Assembly: GCF_000787855.1 (NCBI RefSeq)
Contig: NZ_BBPQ01000039.1
Location: forward strand, 5,215 to 60,040
Length of the DNA: 54,826 nt
Source of the DNA: Streptacidiphilus anmyonensis
Lineage (GTDB): Bacteria > Actinomycetota > Actinomycetes > Streptomycetales > Streptomycetaceae
Reading direction: 5' to 3'
Part shown: piece by piece, positions 1 through 7,744 of the stretch
How the letters are laid out: each line of letters begins with the position of its first letter
How positions within the stretch are numbered: the stretch's first letter is position 1
Program-made: the position numbers and the translations under genes
Notes under the pieces: model-generated
Seen by the model: only the letters and a program-made list of their open reading frames with translations
Told to the model about the DNA's origin: nothing
Databases searched by the model: none

Positions 1-37
1 GCCCAAGGGCCCCGCCGCTCAGGCGTTCGTCACATCC

Positions 38-103
38 GGTGGCCGCGTTCAGGTGGCCGCGTCAGGTGTCCGGGTCCGCTGGCCGCGTCAGATGCGTGTG
101 TCA
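38..103. repeat. Degenerate 13-bp tandem repeat at the 3' end of manA
   Basis: Five consecutive units resembling GGTGGCCGCGTCA run from 38 to 103 (one unit is 14 bp). The last, most diverged unit contains the manA stop codon (TCA at 101-103 on this strand). Units 1, 2 and 4 are nearly identical. Nothing else can be assigned to the first 100 bases. Confidence 0.6.
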
Positions 104-1324
104 GAGCGAGACGGTCGCCCGGAAGAGGTTCGCCGGGGCGCCGTCCTCGCTGGAGGCGGTGACGGCGGGGCTGCCGGCGGCGACGAAGCAGGACTGGCCG
201 GGGGCCAGCGTCAGCTGATCGCCGCTCGCGTCCGTCAACGAGACACGGCCCTCGGTGCACAGCACGATCTGCGGGGTGTCGGTCGGCAGCGGCCTGCCGC
301 CTTCGGCGCCGAGCCGGTAGCGGGAGAGGCGGAACTCGTCGATCGGCGCGGGGTAGAGCTCCTCCCCCGGGTGCTCCACCACGGACCGCGGCCGGATCAC
401 GCCCGGGTCCGTGGCCTCGAACTCCACCACCCGCAGCAGCTCCGGCACGTCGATGTGCTTCGGCGTCAGCCCCGCCCGCAGCACGTTGTCGGAGTTGGCC
501 ATGAGCTCCACACCCAGCCCGCGGAAGTAGGCGTGCGGCACGCCCGCTCCCAGGTACACGGCCTCGCCCGGCCGCAGCACCACGTGGTTGAGCAGCAGCG
601 CGGACAGCAGCCCGGGGTCGGCCGGATAGTGGTCGGCCAGCGCGGCGTAGTCGCGCAGCATCACGACCTCGTCCGGCTCCGACGACTCCTCGGCCCGACG
701 CAGCAGCGCGTCGCGGGTGGCGGCGACGAGCGGGACGACGGTGTCGGAGTCGAGGGTGAGCACCCAGGTGAGCGCCTCCCGCAGGGCCTCCGCCTCCGGC
801 TTGGCACGCAGCACGTCCAGCACCGGGGAGAGGCCTGGGACGCCGAGGCGTTCCAGCAGCGCCACCGTCCCGGCGGGGGCGCGGAACCCGCACACGCCGG
901 TGAACTCGTCCAGCGCGCACAGCATCTCGGGCTTGTGGTTCGCGTCCTTGTAGTTCCGCTCGCGCGCGGTGAGCGGCACCCCCGCCGCCTCCTCGGCCGC
1001 GAACCCCGCGCGCGCCTGCGCCAGGTCCGGGTGCACCTGCACCGACAGCGGCTCGCCCGCCGCCAGGACCTTGAACAGGAACGGCAGCGCCGGCCCGAAC
1101 CGCTCGACGACCCGCGCGCCCAGCTCGCCCACCGGGTCCGCCGCGATCAGCTGGTCCAGCGAACGCGCGCCCTCACCGCGGTCGACGCCCGACGGCGCGC
1201 CCGGATGCGCACCCATCCAGAGCTCCGCCTGCGGTTCGTCGCCGGGCTCCACGCCCAGCAACGCGGGGATCGCCGTCCGCGAACCCCAGGCATACGGGCG
1301 GACGGTGTTGTCCAGACGATCCAT
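101..1324 (-). CDS. manA: Mannose-6-phosphate isomerase, class I
   Basis: Cytosolic zinc enzyme that interconverts fructose 6-phosphate and mannose 6-phosphate, the entry step to GDP-mannose and polyprenol-phosphate-mannose. The 407-residue protein has the class I layout: zinc ligands in QVHPD (Q96, H98), NHKPEM (E133) and GVPHAYF (H264), followed by the signature ELMANSDNVLRAGLTPKHID at about 273-292 carrying the catalytic Arg. The C-terminal part is the usual cupin-like domain. ATG start at 1324 lies 7 bases after the stop of the SIS-domain gene, with a weak purine stretch (AGAGAG) upstream, so it is probably the last gene of the Trm112-SIS-manA operon. Length and motifs are normal. Confidence 0.96.
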   Translation of the reverse strand: MDRLDNTVRPYAWGSRTAIPALLGVEPGDEPQAELWMGAHPGAPSGVDRGEGARSLDQLIAADPVGELGARVVERFGPALPFLFKVLAAGEPLSVQVHPDLAQARAGFAAEEAAGVPLTARERNYKDANHKPEMLCALDEFTGVCGFRAPAGTVALLERLGVPGLSPVLDVLRAKPEAEALREALTWVLTLDSDTVVPLVAATRDALLRRAEESSEPDEVVMLRDYAALADHYPADPGLLSALLLNHVVLRPGEAVYLGAGVPHAYFRGLGVELMANSDNVLRAGLTPKHIDVPELLRVVEFEATDPGVIRPRSVVEHPGEELYPAPIDEFRLSRYRLGAEGGRPLPTDTPQIVLCTEGRVSLTDASGDQLTLAPGQSCFVAAGSPAVTASSEDGAPANLFRATVSL

Positions 1325-1331
1325 GCGCTCT

Positions 1332-2561
1332 CTAGGTCCTCTCAGCGGCGAGCCCGAGATAGACGGCCGCGAAGTCGGTCAGTGCCACGAGTTCGGCCAG
1401 GGCCTCGACCGGGTCGGTCCGGGAGGAGCCGAGCTCGCGGAGGGCGACCTGGTGGTCCGCCGCGAGGCGGCGGGCCCGGGTCACGGTACGGCGTGTTCCC
1501 GGTGAATCGCTGTCCGGGAGGTGATCGGCCGGTGGCTCGCCGGTGACGTCGGGGGTGCCTTCGGCCTCCGGGTCGTCCGACACGCCGGGACGGTGGCGCA
1601 GCAGCACGACCTGGAGTCGCAGCGCGCCCTCGTCCTCGAGCCGGTCCCGGAAGAAGTCGTCGGGGTCGGCCGAGCCCGCCCCGAGCCCGCCGCTGAACAG
1701 GCCGCGCTGGGCGGCCATGGCCTCCGGCAGGACGCCGCAGAGCGCGGCCCGCCCGGCGTGGTCGGCGAGCATGGCGGTGAACCGGCCCGCGACCGCGGTG
1801 CCGCAGGGGCCGAGGCTCCACAGCAGCGGCAGGGTGGCGTCGAGCTGCACGGCGAGGGTCTTGGCCGGGTTGTCGTACGCGGCGGAGGAGGGGCGGCAGC
1901 GCACGGCCGCCTCGTCGAGGCGGTCGGCGGCGGCGTGCAGCGCCTTCTGCTCGCCGGGCAGCAGGCCGACGCGCAGCGCGAGGGCCAGCAGCGGGGTCAG
2001 CACGCCCCAGAAGTCCGACGGGTCCTCACGCGGCAGGTCCGCGTCCTCGTAGAGCGGCCGGCGCTCGTCCGGCTCGACGCCGGGCAGGTAGGGCAGCGGC
2101 AGGGCCCGCACCTGAAGTGCGGCCTGGCCGAGGCGGGAGCCGGTCGGCGCGATCACCACCAGCGAACAGCCGCGCGCGTAGGCGCGCTCGACCAGTTTGA
2201 CCAGCCCCGGGACCTCGCCGTCCGTCGCGACGGCGATCAGCAGGTCCGACGGCGAGGCCCAGCCCGGCAGCGTCCACTCCGGTCCGGCGTCCTCGCCGGG
2301 CCCGGGGCGGAGCACCGCGACCTGGCAGACGCCTCCGCAGAGCGCGGCGAGCACGTCCCCCGCGGTGGCGGCACTGCCGTGCCCCGCGACCAGCACGGCA
2401 CGCGGCCGTCCCTGCGGGCGCAGCGCGCCCAGGCCCGCCTCGTCGGCGGCCCGCAGCGCGGTGCGCATGCGCGCCCCCGCCGAGGCCAGCGCGAGCAGCG
2501 CGCCGCGCGCGTCTGCGCGCGCGAGGGCGTCGGTGTCGTCGAGCAGCCGCTCGTCGATCAT
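1332..2561 (-). CDS. SIS-domain phosphosugar-binding protein (manA-associated)
   Basis: 409-residue protein placed between manB and manA, as its homologue is in mycobacteria (the TobH/Rv3256c position, from memory). It begins MIDERLLDDTDALARAD, then has a Rossmann-like SIS region with AVLVAGHGSAATAGD and LLIAVATDGEVPGL, matching the phosphoglucose/phosphomannose isomerase C-terminal type of SIS domain. The substrate is unproven; context suggests mannose or glucose 6-phosphate binding. The ATG at 2561 overlaps the stop of the upstream Trm112-like gene (ATGA), implying translational coupling. A longer open frame to 2690 exists but runs antisense-like over the Trm112 gene and is rejected. Ends AAVYLGLAAERT, 7 bases before manA. 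Confidence 0.85.
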   Translation of the reverse strand: MIDERLLDDTDALARADARGALLALASAGARMRTALRAADEAGLGALRPQGRPRAVLVAGHGSAATAGDVLAALCGGVCQVAVLRPGPGEDAGPEWTLPGWASPSDLLIAVATDGEVPGLVKLVERAYARGCSLVVIAPTGSRLGQAALQVRALPLPYLPGVEPDERRPLYEDADLPREDPSDFWGVLTPLLALALRVGLLPGEQKALHAAADRLDEAAVRCRPSSAAYDNPAKTLAVQLDATLPLLWSLGPCGTAVAGRFTAMLADHAGRAALCGVLPEAMAAQRGLFSGGLGAGSADPDDFFRDRLEDEGALRLQVVLLRHRPGVSDDPEAEGTPDVTGEPPADHLPDSDSPGTRRTVTRARRLAADHQVALRELGSSRTDPVEALAELVALTDFAAVYLGLAAERT

Positions 2562-2734
2562 GCCGGGCGACGCGCCTCGTCCACGAGCAGGACGGGGATC
2601 CCGTCCCGCACCGGGTAGGCGAGCCCGCAGTCGCTTCCGGTGCAGACCAGCTCCGACGCCTCCTCGTCCTCGCGCAGCGGCGCGTGGCACGCCGGGCAGG
2701 CGAAGATCTCCAGCAGTGCGGGTTCGATGCTCAT
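2558..2734 (-). CDS. Trm112 family small zinc-ribbon protein
   Basis: A 58-residue protein, MSIEPALLEIFACPACHAPL onwards. C13-x2-C16 and C30-x5-C36 give a four-cysteine zinc site, and the end (LAYPVRDGIPVLLVDEARRP) is the typical Trm112/YcaR motif. Family members activate methyltransferases or act as small accessory proteins; the partner here is unknown. It is the first gene of the operon with the SIS protein (ATGA overlap) and manA. The Shine-Dalgarno is weak (CGGAG about 11 bases upstream), and a possible -10 (TAACCT, minus strand 2783-2778) lies about 45 bases upstream. Confidence 0.9.
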   Translation of the reverse strand: MSIEPALLEIFACPACHAPLREDEEASELVCTGSDCGLAYPVRDGIPVLLVDEARRPA

Positions 2735-2794
2735 GTCGCTGGCGCTCCGGAAGTCGGGGACGAATCAGTGTGCATGCAGGTTACTTGCACCACC

Positions 2795-2822
2795 AGGGGC
2801 GCGAGGAACCGCGCGGGCGACC
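2795..2822 (+). repeat. Dispersed intergenic element, copy 1
   Basis: AGGGGCGCGAGGAACCGCGC followed by GGGCGACC. This is one of five copies in the window of an element that I recall as very common between Streptomyces genes. Unlike the other four it is not directly after a stop codon. Confidence 0.55.
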
Positions 2823-2903
2823 ATCTTCGCGCGGAACGCCGCCGCGCCCCACGGGCCCTGTGTCGGCAGGGAGCGACGGCGGCCCGTCCACGCGGGTCGG
2901 GGC

Positions 2904-2932
2904 GGCTTCCCCGGCCCTGGGCCGGGGAAGCC
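2904..2932. other. Perfect 14-bp-arm hairpin, possible terminator
   Basis: Arms GGCTTCCCCGGCCC and GGGCCGGGGAAGCC are exact complements around a single central T (2918). There is no T-tract, as usual in Streptomyces. It lies about 510 bases downstream of manB and about 170 upstream of the Trm112 gene. Confidence 0.5.
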
Positions 2933-3442
2933 AGACCCACGTGCCGGAGCCGCGCGCGAGCCACGGAGTCCGGTGCACCTCATCGGTCCTTTGACGGCAC
3001 AGGTCGAGAAGGAACCCGGCCGAGGGCCGCCGAGTCACGCCCGCGTGGCGGGACCCCCGCTCGAACGGGCGGAAGGGCTCGGCCGCCCACGGCCCTCCGT
3101 CCGCCCGGGTCGGGGCAGACAGACCCGGCCCCGGGGCTGGTGAGGCCGAACCCGCGTCGCCGAACCCGGCACCCGACGCAGGCGGGAGGACGCGCGTTGC
3201 CCCACGAGCCCCCGGTCCGCACGGGTCAGGGCGGCTCCCGGCCCACGGCGGAGAGTCGCCGCGTGGCGGAGCCGGCCGCCCGAACGAGCGGGAGGGCTCG
3301 CGTGCCCGCGCTTCTGTCCACGCAGGTCAGGCCCGATCCGGGCCGAAGGCCGGAAGGTGCCGTGGCGGAGCCGGTCGTCGGGCTCCTTCGAGCCGTCCGA
3401 CCGGCGGGTCCGCCAAGGGGTGAGGGCCCCGAGGGCTGGGCG

Positions 3443-4828
3443 CTACGCGCGCACGACGGCGAGGACCTGGTCGCGCAGGGCGGCCATCTTGGACTCGTCG
3501 CGGGCCTCGACGTTCAGGCGCAGCAGCGGCTCGGTGTTGGAGGCGCGCAGGTTGAACCACCAGTCCGAGCCGGCGACCGTGAGGCCGTCCAGCTCGTCGA
3601 AGGTGACGCCCGGCTCGTCCGCGAAGGCCGCGCGCACCGCGGCCACGCGCTCCGCCTGGTCGGCGACGGTGCTGTTGATCTCGCCGGACTGGACGTACCG
3701 GTTGAACGCGGAGACCAGCTCCGACAGCGGCTTCGGCTGCTCGCCGAGCGCGGCCAGCACGTGCAGTGCGGCCAGCATGCCGGTGTCGGCGCGCCAGAAG
3801 TCGCGGAAGTAGTAGTGCGCGGAGTGCTCGCCGCCGAAGATCGCGCCGGACTTCGCCATCTCCTCCTTGATGAAGGAGTGGCCCACCCGGGTGCGCACCA
3901 CGCGGCCGCCGTGCTCGGCGACGATCTCCGGGACGGCCCAGGAGGTGATCAGGTTGTGGATGATGACCGGCTCGGTCTCGCCCGCGGCCTGCGCCTTGGC
4001 CAGCTCGCGGACCGCGACCAGCGCGGTGATCGCGCTCGGGTTGACCGGGTCGCCGTTCTCGTCGACGACGAAGCAGCGGTCGGCGTCGCCGTCGAAGGCG
4101 AGGCCGAGGTCGGCGCCGATCTCGCGGACCTTGGCCTGGAGGTCGACCAGGTTCTTCGGGTCCAGCGGGTTGGCCTCGTGGTTCGGGAAGGTGCCGTCGA
4201 GCTCGAAGTACATCGGCACGACCTCGAGCGGCAGACCGCCGAGCACCGTCGGGACGGTGTGCCCGCCCATGCCGTTGCCGGCGTCGACGGCGACCTTGAG
4301 CGGGCGGATCGAGGTCAGGTCGACCAGGCCGCGCAGGTGGTCGGCGTAGGCCTGGAGCTCGTCCTGCTGGGTGATCGTGCCGGGGGTGGCGTCCGTCGCG
4401 GGGACGGTGACGCTGTCGTCCTCGTTCACCCAGGACTGGACCAGCTCGCGGATCTCCACCAGGCCGGTGGCCTCGCCGACCGGCGCGGCGCCCTTGCGGC
4501 ACATCTTGATGCCGTTGTACTGGGCGGGGTTGTGGCTGGCGGTGAACATGGCGCCGGGCAGGTCGAGCTTGCCGCTGGCGAAGTACAGCTGGTCCGTGGA
4601 GCAGAGGCCGATCTCGACGACGTCGACGCCGCGCGAGGCCGCGCCCTCGGCGAAGGCGCGGGCGAGAGCCGGGGAGGAGGGGCGCATGTCGTGTCCGACG
4701 ACGATCGCCTCCGCGCCGGTGACCTGCACGAAGGCGGCTCCGAAGGCCCGTGAGAGGTCGGCGTCCCACTGGTCCGGAACGACTCCGCGGACGTCGTACG
4801 CCTTCACGATCTGCTTGAGGTCACGCAC
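3443..4828 (-). CDS. manB: Phosphomannomutase / phosphoglucomutase
   Basis: Converts mannose 6-phosphate to mannose 1-phosphate (and possibly the glucose pair), feeding GDP-mannose. All alpha-D-phosphohexomutase motifs are present in about 461 residues: phosphoserine loop TASHNPAQYNGIKM (S98), metal loop FDGDADR (about 245-251), sugar-binding loop GGEHSAHYYF, and the phosphate-binding RASNTEP near the C-terminus. I chose the GTG at 4828 (VRDLKQIVKAYDVRG), with GGAGAG 5 bases upstream, because homologues start just before this motif; a GTG at 4861 with its own AGGAGAAGT is a real alternative adding 11 residues. It is transcribed in the same direction as DUF3499 (165 bases upstream) and 700 bases ahead of the Trm112-SIS-manA operon. 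Confidence 0.95.
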   Translation of the reverse strand: MRDLKQIVKAYDVRGVVPDQWDADLSRAFGAAFVQVTGAEAIVVGHDMRPSSPALARAFAEGAASRGVDVVEIGLCSTDQLYFASGKLDLPGAMFTASHNPAQYNGIKMCRKGAAPVGEATGLVEIRELVQSWVNEDDSVTVPATDATPGTITQQDELQAYADHLRGLVDLTSIRPLKVAVDAGNGMGGHTVPTVLGGLPLEVVPMYFELDGTFPNHEANPLDPKNLVDLQAKVREIGADLGLAFDGDADRCFVVDENGDPVNPSAITALVAVRELAKAQAAGETEPVIIHNLITSWAVPEIVAEHGGRVVRTRVGHSFIKEEMAKSGAIFGGEHSAHYYFRDFWRADTGMLAALHVLAALGEQPKPLSELVSAFNRYVQSGEINSTVADQAERVAAVRAAFADEPGVTFDELDGLTVAGSDWWFNLRASNTEPLLRLNVEARDESKMAALRDQVLAVVRA

Positions 4829-4993
4829 TACGGCTCTCCGCCATTCTGTGGTCCTGGTCACACTTCTCCTGCCTTGCGCTGTGCACGATACCGGCTGCGC
4901 GTGAGCATGAGGTCAACGCCGAGTGACACAAGGGCGTAAGTGCTGGTCAGAGAGGGGCTCGCGGCGTCGCGTGGCCCTTGGAAGGGGGTGGTT

Positions 4994-5374
4994 TCAGGCC
5001 TCGGGTGAGAACTCGTCGGGAGTACGCAGCACCCGCAGGTGGCCACGGCGGCCGACTTCGGTCGGGTCGGCCTCGGAGCCGCCGTCCTGGCGGCGCGCCG
5101 GCGGGCGGGCGACCTCGCGGACGGCGTTGGCGAGCGCCTCCAGGTCGTCGCCGGAGGGCCGGATCGGGCCGGTCTCCACGTGGAGCCGGACGACCTCCCA
5201 GCCGCGCGGGGCGGTCAGCCGCTCGGAGTGCTCGGCGCACAGGTCGTAGCAGTGCGGCTCGGCGTAGGTCGCGAGGGGGCCGAGCACGGCGGTGGAGTCC
5301 GCGTAGACGTACGTCAAGGTCGCCACCGCGGGACGGCCGCAGGCGGTGCGCGAACAACGACGGACAGGGCTCAC
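4994..5374 (-). CDS. DUF3499 family protein
   Basis: 126-residue actinobacterial protein of unknown function, always found next to manB and the zincin-like gene. The conserved core is RRCSRTACGRPAVATLTYVY, then PHCYDLCAEHSERLTAPRGW; the C-x4-C and C-x2-C cysteines plus two histidines suggest a zinc-binding site. The C-terminal third is charged and ends LRVLRTPDEFSPEA. The open frame extends upstream to 5581, but GTG 5374 (VSPVRRCSRTACG) fits the family start and lies 8 bases after a TACCGT hexamer, consistent with a leaderless transcript. Divergent from the zincin-like gene. Confidence 0.85.
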   Translation of the reverse strand: MSPVRRCSRTACGRPAVATLTYVYADSTAVLGPLATYAEPHCYDLCAEHSERLTAPRGWEVVRLHVETGPIRPSGDDLEALANAVREVARPPARRQDGGSEADPTEVGRRGHLRVLRTPDEFSPEA

Positions 5375-5529
5375 GACGTTGGACGGTACCGCACTCCTGA
5401 CCGGGCCGCGAAGACTCTGCCCCGGATCCGGTCCCGTGTCGTCCCGCAGGGGCCTGTTCCCCCCGGTCGGAGCGGAGTTTCGGGGCGGGCGAGGGTTACT
5501 GTCGGTGGCAGCGGATACGCTTAGTCGTG
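5375..5529. promoter_or_regulatory. Divergent promoter region, DUF3499 / zincin-like gene
   Basis: Two probable -10 hexamers sit just before the divergent start codons: TACCGT on the minus strand (5388-5383), 8 bases from GTG 5374, and TACGCT on the plus strand (5516-5521), 5 bases from GTG 5527 and 8 from ATG 5530. Neither start has a good ribosome binding site, so both mRNAs are probably leaderless. Confidence 0.45.
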
Positions 5530-6027
5530 ATGGAGAGACCACCCGTATCCACGTCCGCCTCCGGAGCGACTCCCGGGGCACCCGGGGCCGCCGCCGGACC
5601 GCGGCGACGTCGGGACCGCCACGGCCGGGGCATGCGCGGGCCGCTGGCTCCGCGCCAGGTCCCGATCGCGCTCAGCCGCTCGGAGCTGTTCGACGAGTAC
5701 GTGCGGGAGTCGGTGGAGCGGCTGGAGCGGCGCTGGCCGCAGCTGGAAGAGGTCGAGTTCGCCGTCCAGGACGTGCCGGCCCCGCTGCCGGGCGAGCCCG
5801 AGCCCGACATCGAGGACGTCCGCCCGGACGAGGTCCCGCTGGGCCGCCTGGTGGAGGCGGCGAAGGGCCGCCCCGCCCGCATCGTGGTCTACCGCCGCCC
5901 GGTGGAGATCCGCGCCAAGGGCCGCGAGGAGCGGGCCGCGCTGGTGCACGACGTGATGGTGGAGCAGGTCGCCGAGCTGCTCGGCGTCGAGCCGGAGGCG
6001 GTCGATCCCCGCTACGGCGAGGACTGA
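5530..6027 (+). CDS. Zincin-like metallopeptidase family protein (PF06262 type), catalytic motif degenerate
   Basis: 165-residue protein with a basic, Pro/Ala/Gly-rich N-terminus (RRRRDRHGRGMRGPLAPRQV) and a conserved domain from about residue 45: LSRSELFDEYVRESVERLER, then VVYRRPVEIRAKGREE and HDVMVEQVAELLGVEPEAVD. The last segment aligns with the HExxH helix of zincin-like DUF1025 proteins, but the second His is missing (HDVMVEQ), so peptidase activity is doubtful; this is typical of the actinobacterial branch as I recall it. Start: ATG 5530 (GTG 5527 is an alternative) placed 8 bases after TACGCT. The downstream hairpin at 6030 ends the transcript. Confidence 0.8.
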   Translation: MERPPVSTSASGATPGAPGAAAGPRRRRDRHGRGMRGPLAPRQVPIALSRSELFDEYVRESVERLERRWPQLEEVEFAVQDVPAPLPGEPEPDIEDVRPDEVPLGRLVEAAKGRPARIVVYRRPVEIRAKGREERAALVHDVMVEQVAELLGVEPEAVDPRYGED

Positions 6028-6029
6028 CC

Positions 6030-6054
6030 GCGCCGGGCCCCGGGGGCCCGGCGC
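6030..6054. terminator. Bidirectional terminator hairpin
   Basis: Perfect 11-bp stem, GCGCCGGGCCC / GGGCCCGGCGC, with a 3-base loop. It starts 2 bases after the zincin-like stop and is about 60 bases from the convergent DUF5719 stop, so it can serve both genes. Confidence 0.7.
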
Positions 6055-6114
6055 GCCGGGCGGCCAGCCCCCTGCACGCTGCCCTGCTTCACGCCGCCCT
6101 ACTAGACCGCTGCC

Positions 6115-7722
6115 CTACTGCACCAGGATGGCCGGGTTCTGGATCACCGTGGGGATCAGGACCGTGGAGCCGTCGTCCGGGATCTGCTGGATCGTCAGAC
6201 CGCTGTGGCCGCCGATCTCGCGGGCGGCGTAGACGGGCCCGCCCGAGGTCGGGGTGATGGTGACGGCGAAGGTCGACGCCCCCGAGGGCGCCTGCGGCTG
6301 GACGGCGACGGTCGAGCCGGCCGGGATCTGGACGGTCTTGTCCGTCGGGGTCCCGCCGCTGCCGAGAGAGCTCACGGTGACGGTGGCCGCGCCCGACGGG
6401 GCGGTCAGCAGCAGGGACGCGCCGGACTGGTTCCCGGCGACGGTGCCGCGACGCGTGACGGGGGCGCTGCCCGCGAGGTAGGCGATGTCGCCGTGGCCGG
6501 AGGCGAAGACCGACGCGACGAAGGGCGTGGGCGCCTTCGGGTCGGTGGGGGTGAGCCGGAGCGTCGCGGGCTCGCCCCGGGTCACGTCGCCGAGGTCGAC
6601 GTAGTTCACCATGCCGGCCTTGACGTGGATGGTCTCGTGGCCGGCCGGAGTGATCCAGCCGCTCTGCGAGGCGAGCTGGATCTTGAGGTCGGCGTCGACG
6701 TCGCCGGGGACGGCGACGGTGAGGCCGAACTTGCTGACATCGCCGGGCAGGCCCGGGATCAGCGCGCTGGAGGCGAGCGTCGTCGGCGGGATCCAGTCCG
6801 CGCCGTTGCCGTCCTGGCTCTCGTGCAGCGCGGCGGCGAGCTGGCCGCTGCGGACGAGCACGTGGACGGCCAGGTTCTGGCCGTCGTTGCCCGGCTGCAC
6901 CAGCGAGGAGAGCAGCAGCTGGCTGGTGCCGTGGGCGGGGATGTTGATGCTGGCCGCCGAGGTGGCGTCGACCTCGCCGTCCGCGCCGAAGATCTGGATG
7001 TCGGCGTCCGCGTTGGCGTCCTGACCGTTCGACAGCTCCAGGTACGCGGTGGTGCCCTTGTTCGTGTCGGCGCCGGCGAACCAGAAGTCGGTGCCGGACG
7101 GGGTGCAGCTGGTGCCGGACAGGGTGCCCCCGCCCGTGGTGGTCTGCTGGACCGTGAAGCCGGGCGCGAGGGCGCCCGAGGCGGTCGCGGCCATGCCGGG
7201 GGCGTTGCTGCCGGAGGCGGCCTTGGCGGTGGTGGTGCCACCCGCCTGGGTCTGCTGCGCGATCGGCGAGGCCGAGGCGGTCGCCCCGGCGGAGGCCGAC
7301 GGCTGGCCGGACGCCGAGGGAGCGGCCTTCGCCGAGGCGGAGGCCGACGCGCCGGCGGAGGCCGACGAGGACGGCGAGGCGGAGCTGCCGGAGCCGGCCG
7401 TCGCCGAGCCGTTGATCGGCGTCGTCAGCGGCGTGAGCGTCGCCCCCGAACCGCCGGCCGCCGAACCGCCGCCGGCCGCCGAGGACCCGGCAGTGCCCGA
7501 GGACCCGGCGCTGCCGGCCGGGACGGCGAGGCTGTACTGGGTCGTGGCGGAGGAGCCCTGCAACGGAGGCGGGCAGAGCAGGCTGGTCTGCTGCACGGCG
7601 GTGCGGACGCTGTCGCCCGTCGCGGCGGCCTGGCCCTTGGGCGGCTGCGCTTCGGCGACGCCGAGGGCGAGCGCGAGGACCCCGAGCGCGCCCAGCAGGG
7701 ACTGGGTGGTCCGGTTGATCAT
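6115..7722 (-). CDS. DUF5719 family secreted/membrane-anchored protein
   Basis: 535-residue exported protein. N-terminus MINRTTQSLLGALGVLALAL is a signal peptide or single anchor. Residues about 65-190 are a Ser/Ala/Gly low-complexity linker (runs of SASA, GSSG), followed by a beta-rich domain with motifs such as FWFAGADTNKGTTAYLELSN and a final DGSTVLIPTVIQNPAILVQ. Function is unknown; the family regularly follows the large glycosyltransferase just upstream (22-base gap), and the two are probably cotranscribed, so a role in an extracytoplasmic glycan or in stabilising the enzyme is a reasonable guess. Confidence 0.8.
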   Translation of the reverse strand: MINRTTQSLLGALGVLALALGVAEAQPPKGQAAATGDSVRTAVQQTSLLCPPPLQGSSATTQYSLAVPAGSAGSSGTAGSSAAGGGSAAGGSGATLTPLTTPINGSATAGSGSSASPSSSASAGASASASAKAAPSASGQPSASAGATASASPIAQQTQAGGTTTAKAASGSNAPGMAATASGALAPGFTVQQTTTGGGTLSGTSCTPSGTDFWFAGADTNKGTTAYLELSNGQDANADADIQIFGADGEVDATSAASINIPAHGTSQLLLSSLVQPGNDGQNLAVHVLVRSGQLAAALHESQDGNGADWIPPTTLASSALIPGLPGDVSKFGLTVAVPGDVDADLKIQLASQSGWITPAGHETIHVKAGMVNYVDLGDVTRGEPATLRLTPTDPKAPTPFVASVFASGHGDIAYLAGSAPVTRRGTVAGNQSGASLLLTAPSGAATVTVSSLGSGGTPTDKTVQIPAGSTVAVQPQAPSGASTFAVTITPTSGGPVYAAREIGGHSGLTIQQIPDDGSTVLIPTVIQNPAILVQ

Positions 7723-7744
7723 CTGGTGGTCAGCTCCCTGCTCG

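Larger units (their letters stand above)
2735..3442. other. 700-bp gene-free region with degenerate GC-rich repeats
   Basis: Between the Trm112 start and the manB stop I find no gene with a convincing start or family; open frames on both strands are low-complexity Arg/Pro/Gly. The region holds one copy of the GGGGCGCGAGGAACC element (2795-2822), four copies of a 20-bp motif of the type GTCCNCNCGGGTCNGGGCGG (2886, 3099, 3215, 3316), a perfect hairpin at 2904-2932, and further loosely similar segments such as GCGTGGCGGAGCCGG near 3261 and 3363. Confidence 0.6.

Noticed and set aside
53..1546. Long plus-strand open frames opposite manA
   Set aside because: They are antisense mirror frames of a GC-rich gene, rich in Arg/Gly/His with no family motifs; manA on the minus strand is unambiguous.
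2684..4753. 689-codon plus-strand frame over the intergenic region and manB
   Set aside because: Low-complexity Arg/Pro/Gly composition with no domains; manB on the other strand has complete motifs.
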